Shown: positions 21,623 through 53,164, numbered from the stretch's first letter. The stretch: DNA of 64,000 nucleotides from Hoplostethus atlanticus (GCA_034670405.1 JAXDDX010000058.1:1277001-1341000); one strand, 5' to 3'. A program made the numbers and translations. Notes: generated from the sequence alone by a model not told the origin.

Positions 21623-23282
21623 ATCTCCCTTAATTTTAGGCAACACTACAAAGACATTCAAATAATGGGACAGCAACGTTCACACTTCGTTAACAATACA
21701 AAATTGATTGCAACATCCTTCTGAAATAAAACAAACAAAACGTCTATGGTGTTCTTAGTAAATGAAATCAAAACCATAAAATGCACATAATTCTCTCACA
21801 TAAACCTTTAAGCCAAAGACTTGTGCAATTCTCCTTCCACCTTCTCACATCTTTGAAGTAAGATCATTAAAATATTGCATGACAGTAACAACTCAAAAAC
21901 GTTCCCCTTTCTGAATCTTCTGTCTTAATTTGAAAACTGTAATACACAACACAATGCAGGCACAAGGAAGAACGTCAAAGACTAGTAACCCCTTGATCAT
22001 GACAGTAAATACTCAGTCTTACATTTCTCTGACTAAAAGGAGTCTCCCCTGCTATCCATACTCGGCAAGGAAAAGATTGCTAGGTATATTAAAATGATAA
22101 AATTATGGCTGCATACAGTAACATTGTCATTTCGTAAGTGCTTCATTCCTTCAGCATGCTAGACTGTGCAACATAAAGACTTCTCTCATCAGAGACGTAA
22201 CATCACTCCCCGTTGTGACTTCCACAAAAAGCCATTAAAATTATTTTATAGTGCAAATTAATCTTGCACAAATCAGAATTATCTTTGCACGTTTCTGACA
22301 AACTTAAGGGTGTCTTTGAAGAACAATTTAGTGTATTGTTTTCAAGGTGTGATGTAGGCCTCTCTCAATCTCCTTCCACTTTTCAAAATGCATTAGAAGA
22401 AAATGTCAGAGGGCGGGACTCAACACAGCTTGAGAAGAGACTCGAGGGAGGAGGGGGAGAGGGCATGAGCGGTGAAGGAAAGTCTCATTGGGTACACCCG
22501 TTTCAATCAACAGTGTCACACTATTTGTTGTGATTGTTAATGTGTCATTAACTGTGTTTTAGGCACAATGAACAGCACAGTATGTAAACCCTTTACAAAG
22601 TGAATCTCTGAACTCATACACAGTTTTTAAAGCCACAACACGTAAAACCCATCTTTTTTCCCCCCCGGATGGAAAACACATTTCAGTGTACAACGTCATG
22701 GACCTAAGTTAGTTTGGTGATGCCCGACTTGAAGTCAAATGACAAAATCGAACTAGCCTGGGGGAGCAGTGGGGATTCAAACTCTTCTTCGACGAGAAAA
22801 GTTGAAAATAAAGCTCGAAGTGCTGATGATTAAATGGTACTCATCGATATCAGAGTACCTCCAACACACAGAAAACAAATGGTTAGGAAACAGTGGCTGG
22901 TACAACTATTGTGAATGAATGCGGGAGGTGGGATGGGGTGCTCAGTAGTTGGTGTGAAAGTACACTAGAAACGGAATGATGCAATCATTAGCTCCCTCTG
23001 AACCTTTTCGACACAAACGTTCAGCCAATTTCCTTAGCACACTTCTAAGTATAGGACATCTGCAGTAAGTTACCATATGGGAGAAGGAATTGCAGTACAG
23101 ATTCTAAAACTCCCCCCTCCAACATCCTTTCCTCTCGCTTCAAGGGCAGACACGTAATGAGTAAAGTCAGTTATATTCATATTTGTATGTGTGTTAAGAT
23201 TATTTTCAAGATAAGAAAAGGTTAAAGTTGTGACATTCTACCAGTCTCTACACTAGCAAACACGCTGTGCTGGAGGCGGATG

Positions 23283-40795
<17,513 letters not shown>

Positions 40796-42080
40796 CTTGG
40801 CATCTCCAATACAGTACCGACTGGATAGTGGTAAAGACCCCAGAGATGAAAGACAAGATAGTTCACGTCCTAGTCCAGTTTTTGGTCATCCTTATCCGCT
40901 AGACTGGAACAGCGTAACGCGTAGGGGCAGGGAATCATCTCGCACATATCTACAACTTTTTGGTTTTTTATATTTATAAATAGTCAGCTTGAATAAGAGT
41001 TAGCTAATCCATTCAGCAGCAAATTTTTCCAAGTACCCTATGAATATTTATTCTTGACATCAGACGTCACCATACTACGCATGCGCACCGGTAGGTGTTT
41101 TGCCAATTTTAAAGACATATTTAGACATATTTGTTGTGGCCTCGAGCGTTACACTATTTCATAAAATAAAATAACAATAAACAAAAGATATTGGGTCAAA
41201 TGTGACACCATCTCAATGACAGATCTGCTCGCAACATTTAAGCCAAGACGGAAATATGCACAAGTTAACTATCACGTCACCTGTGTACTCTCTGGCAGTA
41301 GCCACTAAATGTCACGTGTGTCCGTCAGTCAGACTTGCACTGTTGTTATCTCTACCGGTACCGATACAATGCAAACCTGACTAGGGCTGTGACAAATATT
41401 TTAAAGAGCGCACCATTTTCGGGTTATGTGTGAGTGGGACATTAAACTGCACTGTTAGTGCAATAAAAATTTCCAAATTGCTAATTAAATCAATAATTGT
41501 TTGACCTTGGGGTTTCTCAGTACTAACACTTGCCCCCACACCATCTTCACATCAGCAATCCACACATGTACTTAGCTCAGGTAAGAGAGAAAATAATGCA
41601 ACATTTTTGGAAGGATGCTGTACAAATATCACAGCAAAACAATAAACTGTATATATAATATCCCTTAGGACTGTTGTAGTGATACCATGAGTGCCACAGA
41701 CACACTACACGTCCATATAGGAATATTAGTTTGTTAAGGAAATATCATATCAGATGTAAGGGTGCCTAAACATGTCTGGGTGTCTGTGTGGTCCTTGGTG
41801 GATGTCGACAATTGCCTCTATAATGTTTCCTGCTGGCATCGTTGGCACAGTGGTCACTCCCTCCCTCACCTTCCTTTTGCAGCTGGGCAGAAAGCAGAAG
41901 ACACATGGTTGAAATAGGGTGGAGCATAACGTGTGGTGAAAACTGCATGAGAGTGATATGATTGGATGGATGGAAGTGAAGTGAGGGACTGAATAATTCA
42001 TTGTGTGTGTGTCTGTGTGTATGTGTGTATGCATGAGTGTGTGAGAGAAGAGAGAGAGGTTGGGGTGTAGGGAGGGTAAA
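40796..42080. other. Region between divergent zfr2 and atcay
   Basis: It contains the 5' flank of zfr2 (minus). CpG-containing sequence near 40.5-41.1 kb would suit a broad, TATA-less promoter. No other gene is seen. Confidence 0.4.
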
Positions 42081-42090
42081 CGAGATTGGG

Positions 42091-42460
42091 GAGAGGAGAG
42101 AGAGAGAGAGAGAGAGGGAGAACCTCAGAATGGAAATGGAGAGATGCTGTTGCCAGGGAACAGTGGCCACATAGAGGACCATTGACAGCAGCAGGATTAC
42201 CTAAAGGAGTAAAGGGACACAGATACTGGCTCATTTTTACGGGTTGCTTTAGGGATAAACAAGCTGGGAGAGCAAGGAGAGAATCACATGACCTACTTAA
42301 TATAAATGATTTACTTCATGGACTGGATTTGAACACAGGCAGAATACAAAGAAGAATTTAAATTGACTGTTGGGGAGAGAAAAAAGATATACTCTAAAGG
42401 GATTTAGAGCCACAAGCAGAGCGAGAGAGAGCGAGCGAGAGAGAGAGAGAGAGAGAGAGA
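42091..42460. repeat. Two GA-rich tracts
   Basis: (GA)n at 42091-42117 and at 42420-42460, the latter with GCGA variants, in the atcay 5' region. Confidence 0.9.
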
Positions 42461-42689
42461 TCATGATGCCAGAGCAGATGTATTCTAATTAAAGGAATTT
42501 TGTGTCTTGGTGGTGTGGAAGTCTGAGCTGAGAGGCAGCCTGTCAGCTTGCTCTTCACGACCAGTCTTTCACTCTCTCCTTCCCAAACAAAGGTGGCGAG
42601 AGGCAGAGGAGAGGAGGGGGAGACCAGCACAGAGGTGCCCCCTGTCTTGAGACACCTGCTGCTGGCTAGTGCCTGACTTGAAGACACTG

Positions 42690-42885
42690 TATGCCTGTGT
42701 CTGTGTGTGAGTGTACGTGAACGAGCTAAAGAGAGCAAGTAGCAGATTCAGGCCCGACCCATGCATCGCTTCTGGTGTGGAGGATTACGATTTTCACCCC
42801 TCAAATCTTTGCATCTGTGATTCAGGAGGGAGGACACATAGACACAGACACGCGAGAGATTTTCAAGGGATCTCTCACTGCTCAT
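42690..42885 (+). other. Candidate atcay non-coding first exon
   Basis: A strong donor (CTCAT|gtgagt at 42885/42886) lies upstream of the atcay coding exon, which has its own acceptor at 44926. A 5' UTR exon is therefore required somewhere upstream, and this is the best donor I noticed. The start is a guess. Confidence 0.3.
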
Positions 42886-44949
42886 GTGAGTATGGTCACT
42901 GACTGGATGCCCTGGCATTCCTATTCTGCTCACTACACAAGTCGGACACCTTGGACTGACTGCAAGCACATAAGATTGAGGGATGTCTAGCAGCACATGA
43001 AATCCATTTGGGTTCAGTTCAGTTGCGTCTTCCATTTAGGATGACATAGAAAGGCTTTGGGTCCATTTTATTCTGTGATGGCACGTTCAGCGGTGATTCA
43101 AACCATAGGAGATTCTATTTTTTAAGCGCTCTTTGGAATGTTTCCAGTTAGAATTACAATTACAATTTATTATTTTAATGTATTATTGTCTTTTTTAACA
43201 ATAGAATCAATAAGAAGTAAATTTGTTGTCTTCGATAAATGATTAATAATGATGCAATGTGTTTTCTCTTCCCCACACTTGCTCCCTTGATTGCACCTTT
43301 GATAATAGATGACTTTTACCTGCTTCAAACAAGAGTGTGGTGTCATAATGGATTTGGCTTTATGGTGCGAGCTCTGATTTTTTCTTTGTGTCAGACTGGT
43401 TAGTATAATTTCAGCATAAGGCTGGTTGTGGTGTAAGGCTTGCAGTGAAATGCTGTCTCAGTGTTAGACGTGACAGTGTCCACTCCCATGAATAGTAAAT
43501 ATTTCATAGGAACCCATGTCACATCCATCATCCAAGTAGTGCAAGCACATCATCATCATCATCGTCATTGTCATCTTCATGCAAAGCAGACATGGGCAGC
43601 AGTTCTGGTTATCGTGATCAAATTGGGTTTTGCTGCAGAACTGTTGTGATTTATGTTCCCATTTATTTTCATTGTGCTAAAGTCAGTAAGCTCGCTCTGT
43701 ACTTATATGCATTAATGTCTAGGGAGGGTGATTGTCCCCCTTAGACAAGTAGTTACCATGCACGCCTTCCCTCAGAGCTTCTGTGTCTAAATATAACCTC
43801 CAGCCCAGACCTGGGAATCCTCAGCCACTCAGTTGAACCTGGTCAGTGGTTGTTGCTGTTACACATGAGAGGAGAGCTACAAAGAGAACAGGAATTTAGG
43901 TCCAATTAAATAACCACAGTGCTATTCTCGTGCAGTGAACCACAAGGACACCAGACAAAACATACATGTTACTATTTTGCGACTATTATGTTATTATTAT
44001 GCCTCTGGTTGATAATGCAGTTGAGCAGAGTGGTAGATGGAGTGAATGTATTGGCCCAACTCTCCAAGGCATCACTCATTTTGTGAAAATTAATTGTCAG
44101 AATAAGTAATATTAGATGTGAATTAAAGGTTTTCTTACACTGTAGTACATTCATAATACCTAAATAATACTGTGTCACCAGCAACACTGCTACAACACTG
44201 TTATTATGCCCATTTGTGATCACTGAATTGATAATGCAGGGCATCAAGCAGCGGGGGTTACATGCCCAACATGGAGTGATAGCTGTTGTCCCTTTCACAT
44301 GGTGACATAAAGAACTAGAAAGCACTTGGAAAGGGCAAACCTCAGCCAACGCTAAACAATTCTCCAACTTCTGTTATACCCAAAGACATCAAAATCTAAT
44401 CAGTTGTTCCTTGGCCCAAGGCCTATTCATATCCGTTCATAGGTTTTTGAGATATCCTGCTGACAGACAGATAGACAGACAAATGGAAAACATAACCCCC
44501 ATATTGATCAAAAATGTAGCAATCAACTCAACCCAGGAGGATTAGATTGGTGAGGAGGGATTAGGTTTGAAACTTCTCCTCCCTTAGAAGGAAACTTTTA
44601 GTACTTGACTTTGCGGAAAGCCGAGGTCAGAGAGAAGGGCCCTGCCCGAGGCAGTCACATGCCTCTCACATGGGGTCCTATGGGGAGGGGGATAAAACCC
44701 ATGTGACCTAAATTGTAGTGATAGAGAGTGAATTAATTGGATAAAATCCTTCTTACAATGTTGAGTTTGCCTTTTAGGTTATGCAAGTGTTCCTGCTGTG
44801 CAGCTCTAAATTAAACCATACCCATGTAGCTCACTGTCTAGTTAGTATGATTTTATGAGACAGTTTTCCTCTGTCATTGAAATTGGTGGTCATTAATATA
44901 TGATGCTATTCTTTTTAACCTTCCAGGCCCCTGCTCTGCCCTCCTAGGG

Positions 44950-45216
44950 ATGGGCACCACAGAGGCAACTCTACGAATGGAGAACATGGAGGTGAAAGAT
45001 GAGTGGCAGGATGAAGACTTCCCCAGGTGGGGTCCCTTTATCTTCATCAGTTCATTACCTACTTATCTTTCCTCATTCTTGTACCCAGATCAAATATGGT
45101 GACCTGGTTGATGCGTTCGTAGAGTCTCATTGTCTGCATTGATATACCCTTCCTCATATTAACTCACATTCGTAGACAGCGGAGTGAGAATATGAGGCAT
45201 ATAGAATCTCCACTAG

Positions 45217-45257
<41 letters not shown>

Positions 45258-47190
45258 TGTGTCTGTGTGCCTCCAAAGGACAGAAATGGTTCTGTCCAGC
45301 ACCTTCAGTTTAAAGGTGTAATTCATAAATCATACAATCAATTATTGATTAATTCTAAATTTTGCTGGACAGCTCCGCAGTATAGCACCGTACTGGTTTC
45401 AGTTTCATGGTTTACTCAGTGGTCAGTCTGATTTTGTGTGGACTTCCAAGTCTTGTTAATTGGTATTATAATAATGTTACTGTTACTTGGACTTCTCCTA
45501 TTCCTGTTCTGCTGAGTCAGCATGAATGGAGTTATCAATATAAGTCTATCCCTTATTATATCTGAATGGTTGTTTTGTTAACTTTGTTTTACAACATATA
45601 AGATAAAGAGGTGGAGGCTGTACAATATGTTGTACACCTGTTGATCACCTGGGCTGGCATCACTGCTCTTCACTGTTTGCTGGTGCAGTTTGGGCTGCTG
45701 CCAGTGTTGATCGCCTGGGCTGGCATAGTTAGGCTTGTCGAGTATTTGCGTAGACCTGATTGTGGTGATATTATTACTTAATTTGTTTGCTGAATAGACA
45801 CTGTGTGTGGACAGGCTTAGTAATTAGTTGTTATCAGCAGTCGCATAGCAGGAAGTTGCAGGAATAGTTTGCGGCAATGACAGGTTGCAAAGCAATATTT
45901 CACAACAATAAAAACATTGGCTGATGATTAACATCTAATATGGAGAGATTATTAGGTGGTCCTCATCACTGATCAAGATGTAACATTTCATTTCACGTTC
46001 ACCACAAGAGGCACAGAAATGCGACATTTGATCAATGGTGAGTGGGAGAGGGGAGCACAGAGAGAGAGAGATTTACCAGGGGTAGGAGAGAGAGAAGTAA
46101 TCCTTGATAAATATTAAACACTACGAGAGATAGATACAGAAAGCAGTGTGATTGATGCTCAGGGGTAGAAATATGAAGATTGACAGGCAGAAAAAGAGCA
46201 AGAGAGAAGTATGACAGTGACAGTGTCAGCACTGGGCTCTCTACCCCCCTCCCTCCTCTGTCAGATGGGGAGGCAGGAAGCAGGGAGCAGGTGCAGCTCT
46301 CTCCATAAATGGGCTCAGACTACGTCATGTGACGCAACAGCAGCCACCAGTCAACAACACAGCATCACCAGGAAAATGGAGGCAGGTTCATCTTAGGAAA
46401 AGAGAGAAAGAAGAGGAGGAAAAGCCAGCAGCATATGGATTATTAATCCAGCCCTTAGTGATGCTCTGCCCGAGGCTGTCTATTACCAGCTGAGAAGAAA
46501 AGGAGTGAATAGGGGTATTGAATATAAAGGTGTGTGAAGTCAAGTAGCTCCTTTGAATCGGCTTTGACAAAAGCAGCCCTCTCCTCTTTCGATAAGGTAG
46601 GCATCATCCATTCAATCCTCTGATATTTGGTATTTGAGCTGTCGTTGTCATTGGCAGAATGTTGCCGATAGACAGCAACAAAAGAGATTATCACACTCTT
46701 TGTTCAAAGGAAATCCCTTTTTTCTATAAAGCTGAAACCGTGTTTAGAAAAGGGGCTTCATGTCTCACAAAGGAAGCCTCAGAATGGTAATCACAGCAGG
46801 AGTCCTGAGGGAATAGGGTTGATCGTTCATCACTGCTCTTCACTGTTTCCTGGTGCAGTTACCCTGGGCTGTTGCCAGTGTTGTTGACTCAGGAGGAGCC
46901 CACTGTCACACACTGTCCTTCTGCGGATAGAAGGATGAAGGGGTTGGCTTACACAGGAATGCAGTGTGTGGAGATCCGCTAAGACCCTCTCTGCTGAATA
47001 ACACTGCGCTGTAGCTTTCTGTCTCTCTTGCTTTTTTCACCATTTAGAGGCACAAGTGTTGTTTTCTCTCAGTTCCTTGGTTGTGTTGGACATGTCTGAT
47101 ATGCACAAAACCACACATGCTCATGCAAGCACACGTGCCTAAATGTGCATATCTTTGCATACTCTCAAATAAATACTTGTGCACATGCTA

Positions 47191-47236
<46 letters not shown>

Positions 47237-50200
47237 AAAACATAGACAGAATTTAACCTCCTGTCTCCTCCCTCTTCCTTGTTTACTAGGTGTCAACGGT
47301 AAATAACATACAGTATAAAGGGAAACAGAGCAGTCTCTCTGTGTCTGTACACAGAGAAACAGAGGGATGCTTTACTTGCCCCTTTCCCTTTCTTTCTGCC
47401 CCCTCTGTCACTCTCATCCTCCATTTCCTTCCTCCCCTTTTCTCCTCCATCTTTGCCTCCATCTCTCCCCCTATGCCTCTCTCCTCTGTCTCACAGCTGG
47501 CCTGGCAGCCCTATAATCTTCATTTCTCCCCAGAGAGAAGTTAATTACCATCACTGTCCTCTACTTGCTCCTCTTTGTGATGCTAAGCCAGATCAGTGAC
47601 AACACCCACGACTTGACTGGTGGTGGCATGGTCTGTTTACCACCATCCTAACAATGATGTTACATTTTATTGTGAGGCTATATTGTTATAGTATGTGGTG
47701 GAGAACATGGTTCAGATAAACAGCAAAGTCTGTAAGCCAAATATTAGGGCTTAGTCATATGATTGTAGTGCTGAACCTGAAGTTCTCGACAGCAAGCACG
47801 TCATGACGTACTGCTCAGATGGACACAGTTACACAGGTTACCTACAAGCACAGTGCTGTTTGCTTACTAGTGTATGTTTCCCCTTCCAGACCACTACCAG
47901 AGTACGGAGACATGGAGTCCTCCTGTGGTCTCACTGATGACAGAGCCTGTAAGTAAAACCGGAGACTGGAGATATGTGGATTATGAGGATGTGGAATAAG
48001 AGCAGTGGCAACGATACAAGAATTTGAGTTACTGTTACTAATACTAACTTGTTGATTCAATATGTGCTAATATGTCTACTATTCCATAATTTCACCCCTG
48101 CTAAATGACTATCTTCTCTTCTGGCCCTAGCTCCCCCTAACTCCCTGAACGTGAGCCCAAGTGGAGGAGTCGGAGGCGGGTCCTCGGCCCACCGTAAACG
48201 CCGAACGCTGGTCGCCCCGGAGATGAACCTGTCATTGGACCAAAGCGAGGGTTCTTTACTGTCAGATGACTTCCTGGATACACCTGATGACCTGGATATC
48301 AATGTTGACGACATCGATACACCCGATGAGACTGACTCACTGGAGTTCATTACCAATGGCAACGACCTGGAGTGGGAAGGTTAGGATTCAAGAACACAGG
48401 TTGATTGTCTACACATACATACATGTTTACAACTTCAACCCCTTAACCTTTCCCCTTATGCTCCTAACCCTCACCTCTACTGCTCTACATAATCCTTTTC
48501 CTAGTGAGGTCTGGAAACCTGTCCTTATAAGTCAACAGACAACACATATGCACATGGCTACATACACACACACATTTGTGTTACTATACTTGTGAGGACC
48601 TTTCATTGACTACTTTAATTCCCTAATGCTTAACCTTAACCTTAACCTTAACCTTAAACTTAACCTTAACCGGATCCTAATTCTAATTCTAATCTAAATC
48701 CCAAACCTAAGTGTTAACCCTAAACTAACTTTAATATTAACATTTACCCCAAACTTGGGGCTTTATTCTGAAAGGGTCAAAACAACTACCTTTATTTTGA
48801 AAATGAATAAATCCTTAAACCATTTTGAAATGTTTTTCCTTGCTTCCTTACCTGTGGGGGGCTCATCTCTGCCCGGTCTTCCATGTCATAGACGAAACAT
48901 AACCTCACTTTTCCTTTTTGAATCTGGGGATCACTCTGCAACCTTGTCCACCATTTGCACTGTTTCATGGTTAGAAGAGTTGGAAACATTAGTAAATAGG
49001 TTTTTCTTAGTGTCATTAAATTGTAATTTAGGATTGACTTACCTGTTAGATCTGGTTCCCTGCACAGGCCTTCAGGCCTTCTCTTTTCTTTTCTCTTCAA
49101 TATTCTTCCCCACCCCATGAGCACTTTCTTCCCAATTAAAGAGGATATGCATTACTTATGAGTGATATAAATAGAAGAGTGTGTGCCAGTGCTCATTCTC
49201 AAAACTCGATGAGTGTTGGGAATTTCATCCCTAACCTAACCTGAACCTACAGAATCAAAAACAACAGCAAACTCTGTCTGTCCAGATGACACACCGGTGG
49301 CCTCAGCCAAAGCGGGTCCTGCCGACGGTTCAGGAGACGTGGACGAGGATGGGGCGGGTGGTAATGGACGTCTCTGGAGGACAGTGATCATCGGAGAACA
49401 GGAGCACCGTATTGACATGCAGGTCATCAGACCCTACCTCCGGGTCATCACACACGGAGGTTGGTGTCAGTTAAAAAAACGTCCTATGGTATGATCTATT
49501 CTCATAAGATTTACCCAGAAACATGAACACTCTTTCAGAATGGTTCAGGATAAAAGGATCAGTGCCTCTAGTTTATGAGGTAGTCTGTCTCATCTAATTG
49601 TAGTTACTTGGTCCTTGCCATGATTCAGTGCTAAGTGTCACTCTCTCTCATCAGGCTACTACGGCGAGGGCCTAAATGCCATCATTGTGTTCTCTGCTTG
49701 TTACCTGCCTGACAGCAGCTGCCCAGACTACCACTACATCATGGAAAACCTCTTCCTGTGAGTGTGCCACTGTTGACAGCTCATCGCAACTCTGAGTCAC
49801 GATTCCTTAAGTTTGAGGTTGTTTCTTTTCAACCAGATCATATTACCAGACCTTTATTAGTTCTCCTTAAATATTATTTTTTCGCCTCCTTATTTTTTTG
49901 TCAGCACAGACTTTGATGCCATATCTTTATGTACAATTGTGCATACACATTGGATTGTGAGTTTTGAGGATGTCATGACTTCCCCTATAACAAAGCGCCC
50001 CTCCCTGCTCCCCCCCAGGTATGTGGTGAGCAGTCTGGAGATGCTGGTGGCTGAAGACTATCTGATCATCTACATGAATGGAGCTACCCCACGGAACAAG
50101 ATGCCTGGGATCAGCTGGCTCAAGAAGTGCTACCAGATGATTGACAGAAGGTACGAACCTGAGATACTGAGCAGACTGGCTGGCTTGGGGGGAAATTAAG

Positions 50201-50721
50201 TGGTAATATAGCACAGAAGCAATTTTTCCTGTGTGTCAAAACAGTTTAAAATACCGATTAGACCTACCGTGCTATTTATACCCACTATACCGAATGCTGC
50301 TCACCACCAACCATTTCAAACAATATGAGAGACAAGCATGACATTAACATTGACTGTATTCCTGACAAGTGATGAAGGACAAGTAATGGAACTTGTCATT
50401 TGCTGTCAGTCAATAAAAGGCTGAAGATGACTGCTATGGGATTCTCTATGAAATTAAAGCCTCTATTTGAACCTTCAAAAAGCAGTTTTTACTTTATTAC
50501 TGTGCAACTAAACTCACTTGACCATGTGCTGTAGCCATGTTCATTTTAACAGTAGCCTTTAAACTGGCCAACACTGACCAAACCCTCTGTTACACTAGTT
50601 GAATGCACTGATTATTTGTGTTGTGGTGGCAGATTGAGGAAGAACCTAAAGTCTCTGGTCATCGCTCATCCCACTTGGTTCATACGCACTGTCCTGGCCA
50701 TATCCAGACCTTTCATCAGGT

Positions 50722-50762
<41 letters not shown>

Positions 50763-51954
50763 CTGAAGCGAATTGTTCCTAAATCTGATATTCACTCAAT
50801 ATTTCAATTAAACTCTTTCAGACAGAACACAAAATTATAAACAAATTATAGTAATTTCTAAAGGATAGTAGGTAATTCAAGTTGTTGGCTGACAACAGAA
50901 TAACACTTTTATACAATAGATTGTGTTTCTTTTAGGGTTATTGAATATAAACTAAAAAATAAATAAAATTGAAATAGAACCCTAAATTTGTACATGTAGC
51001 AGTGGCACCAGTAGTGAGCTGACCATAACGGTGCTTATGTTGTTGTTGCTCTGCAGTGTGAAGTTCATGAATAAGATCCAGTATGTCCACAGTCTGGACG
51101 AGCTGGCAGAGATTGTCCCCATGGAGCATGTGCAGGTCCCCGAGTGTGTAGCGCAGTAAGTATCTACGGCCACTAGATGGAGCAAATGAGCTGCAGAAGT
51201 GACATTCATTCACTGATTCCTGCTGTCTTGGAGATATTCAATGTTTGGGAACAAAGATTTGTGTAGATTTGCAAGAGAGTCCAAATTCAGTTTGATAATC
51301 TTATTTTTCACTGGCTTTGAATACATTTAAGATATGATTAGTACTCCATTTCTTGGAAAGAACTTGGATGACAGGATTTTCTCTCTTGAATGAGGATATA
51401 ACAGTGTTACTCATTTTCAGATTTGATGAGGAGAGGATTAAAGCTCGCAAAGAGAGGTAAAATTTATCAGTCATTTCTTGTCTTCTTTTGATTGAATTAT
51501 CCTCTGAACCATTATAGCATAAGCACTTAATTTGAATCCACTGACTACACTAGACTGCCTTTGGATCTGCCACCAAGCGCATTTTACTTCTTAACTAGGG
51601 CTGTTTCCTGAAGCACAAATTTTGATTTGTGTGTGTGTGTGTGCGTGTGTGTGCGTGTGTGTGCGTGTGTGTGCGTGCGTGCGTGTGTGTGTGTCTGTGT
51701 GTGTGTGTGTGTAGGATGGAGCAGGAGCAGAGACAGCAGGAGCAGCATTCAATCCCACAGGAACCACTTAAAAAATCTGAGAGGTACTGGTCCCTGGTCC
51801 TGCCTGCCTCCCTGGATTAATGCCTGTCTTCTTTTAACAAATTAGAAGATTTGACTAGTTAAGGCATTCATCAGTGTTTGGTTTTAAAAAGTTCTCCATG
51901 CAATCTTTTCTCATTTCCAGGCCGAAGTCAATGATTGCAGATCAAGGATTATGA
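44950..51954 (+). CDS. atcay: Caytaxin (BNIP-H), neuronal CRAL-TRIO/BCH protein
   Basis: Brain adaptor protein; in mammals its loss causes Cayman-type ataxia, and it links kinesin light chain to cargo including glutaminase. Eleven coding exons on the plus strand: 44950-45026, 47890-47948, 48131-48379, 49286-49459, 49655-49757, 50019-50150, 50633-50719, 51057-51155, 51421-51456, 51715-51783, 51921-51954. All phases join to 372 residues; human is 371. The N-terminus [12 protein letters not shown] and the block [20 protein letters not shown] match caytaxin almost exactly. The acidic DLEWED at about 124-129 is the kinesin-light-chain W-acidic motif. The CRAL-TRIO/BCH domain spans about 170-325 ([35 protein letters not shown]). 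The C-terminal 45 residues are Gln/Glu-rich and diverged from human. The start follows an acceptor at 44926, so the 5' UTR is split. Confidence 0.95.
45220..45256. repeat. (GT)n microsatellite
   Basis: GT tract in atcay intron after the first coding exon. Confidence 0.95.
45650..46881. repeat. Dispersed 55-bp repeat pair in atcay intron
   Basis: CATCACTGCTCTTCACTGTT, then CTGGTGCAGTT, then TGGGCTG and TGCCAGTGTTG occur in the same order at about 45658-45708 and 46829-46881. Next to the first copy a 22-base word (GTTGATC, then CCTGGGCTGGCAT) is itself repeated at 45641 and 45706. Confidence 0.75.
47190..47230. repeat. (CA)n microsatellite
   Basis: CA tract in atcay intron. Confidence 0.95.
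48629..48731. repeat. (CTTAAC)n telomere-like minisatellite
   Basis: About seven copies of a TTAACC-type hexamer (48629-48671) that decay into CTAATT/CTAAAC variants. The unit differs from the vertebrate telomere unit TTAGGG/CCCTAA. Confidence 0.85.
50724..50760. repeat. (CA)n microsatellite
   Basis: Begins immediately after the splice donor of atcay exon 50633-50719. Confidence 0.95.
51629..51713. repeat. (GT)n/(GTGTGC)n microsatellite abutting an atcay acceptor
   Basis: GT units with GC variants run directly into the acceptor TAG of exon 51715-51783, replacing a normal pyrimidine tract. Confidence 0.93.
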
Positions 51955-52562
51955 AAAGGACCTGGGCTTTGCTTTATCCAGTTCAGAGGTAAAATTAAAA
52001 CAATGTTGTTGTATTTCTCACATTAGCCACAAGGCGGCACTGTGCTATAGGAATGGATCCTCTGACCGTTTGGTTGCAGTGGAGCATTTAAACTACTTAG
52101 GTAGATGTTCAACCACTAAGCAACAGTTATGAATGTTACTCATAATATATATATTTCAGTGCATGTGTTTGATGTCAGTCCACTTATGCTCACTATTTAC
52201 ATTTGCTGTTTTGGGGAAAAAAAAAGTTATTTATTTTATTAACTGATTGCATACCTTAGATGCAATGTTTTTCTTTTATGTCATTGTAGGTATTAGATTA
52301 AAAAAAAGTCCATTTGCTTTTAAATAACTAACTAACTAACTGAAATGACTAAATGTGTGAATTTAAAATGGAAATACTCAAGTGAAATGCCCATGCAATG
52401 CCAATGCATTCTTCATACTGTACATACTGTACACTTTCCACCTTCAGCAACAGCCATCATTTAAACCCCTTGTTACATAATCCACACCTGTTCAACTCTC
52501 CAAGGACCAGACTCTTTACACTGCACCTCAAGTGCTGTCAGCCATGGACATGGAGTGTTAAG

Positions 52563-52587
52563 TGTGTGTGTGTGTGTGTGTGTGTGT
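52563..52587. repeat. (GT)n microsatellite
   Basis: Short GT tract in the intron or 3' flank after the atcay stop codon. Confidence 0.9.
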
Positions 52588-53164
52588 ACCATTCTATGAA
52601 ATGTACCATGGTACCTGATTTTAGAAACAACACTATACTTTATTTTTTTATACCATATTGACATATTGTTTGCCATACCATCTTTTTTTGCCTGAAAATC
52701 GTACTCATGCACGTCCCATCCTGACAGTGTAGGGAAGTTGTCAGCAAAATACATCCTTTTCATTTCCCCCTCTTGAATATTATTATCAATGGTGTTTTGG
52801 TAGAAAAAACTAAGTTAAAACACAAATCATTAGTATAATTAGTGCCTTGGTATAGTTTCAGAATCTAAACCGTAACCGTGTGTGGTCGAGGCTATGGTAA
52901 TGGTATCGTAACACTAGACTGGGTGTGCATTCATAGCTGACTTCTATATGTTGAGAATTCAAGCATGCAAAATGTCTAACTGGCTATCCAACTTCCACAT
53001 CTCCTCATGGTATCAGACACATTCACCGTCACACACATGCATACACAACATATATTTGAGTTTCACAAGATGGACAGTAAATTGTTTACGATCTTTACTT
53101 TACTCTCCCAGTAAGAACAGCCCAAAATGAATTCATCCACTAACATTTCCTTCTCTTTTTGCAG

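Noticed and set aside
43972..44367. 131-codon minus-strand frame upstream of atcay
   Set aside because: The composition is not protein-like and no family similarity was recognised; it lies in the atcay 5' intron region.
48755..49124. Overlapping open frames of about 110-120 codons on both strands in an atcay intron
   Set aside because: No similarity to known proteins, both strands open in the same place, and it lies between two well-defined atcay exons.
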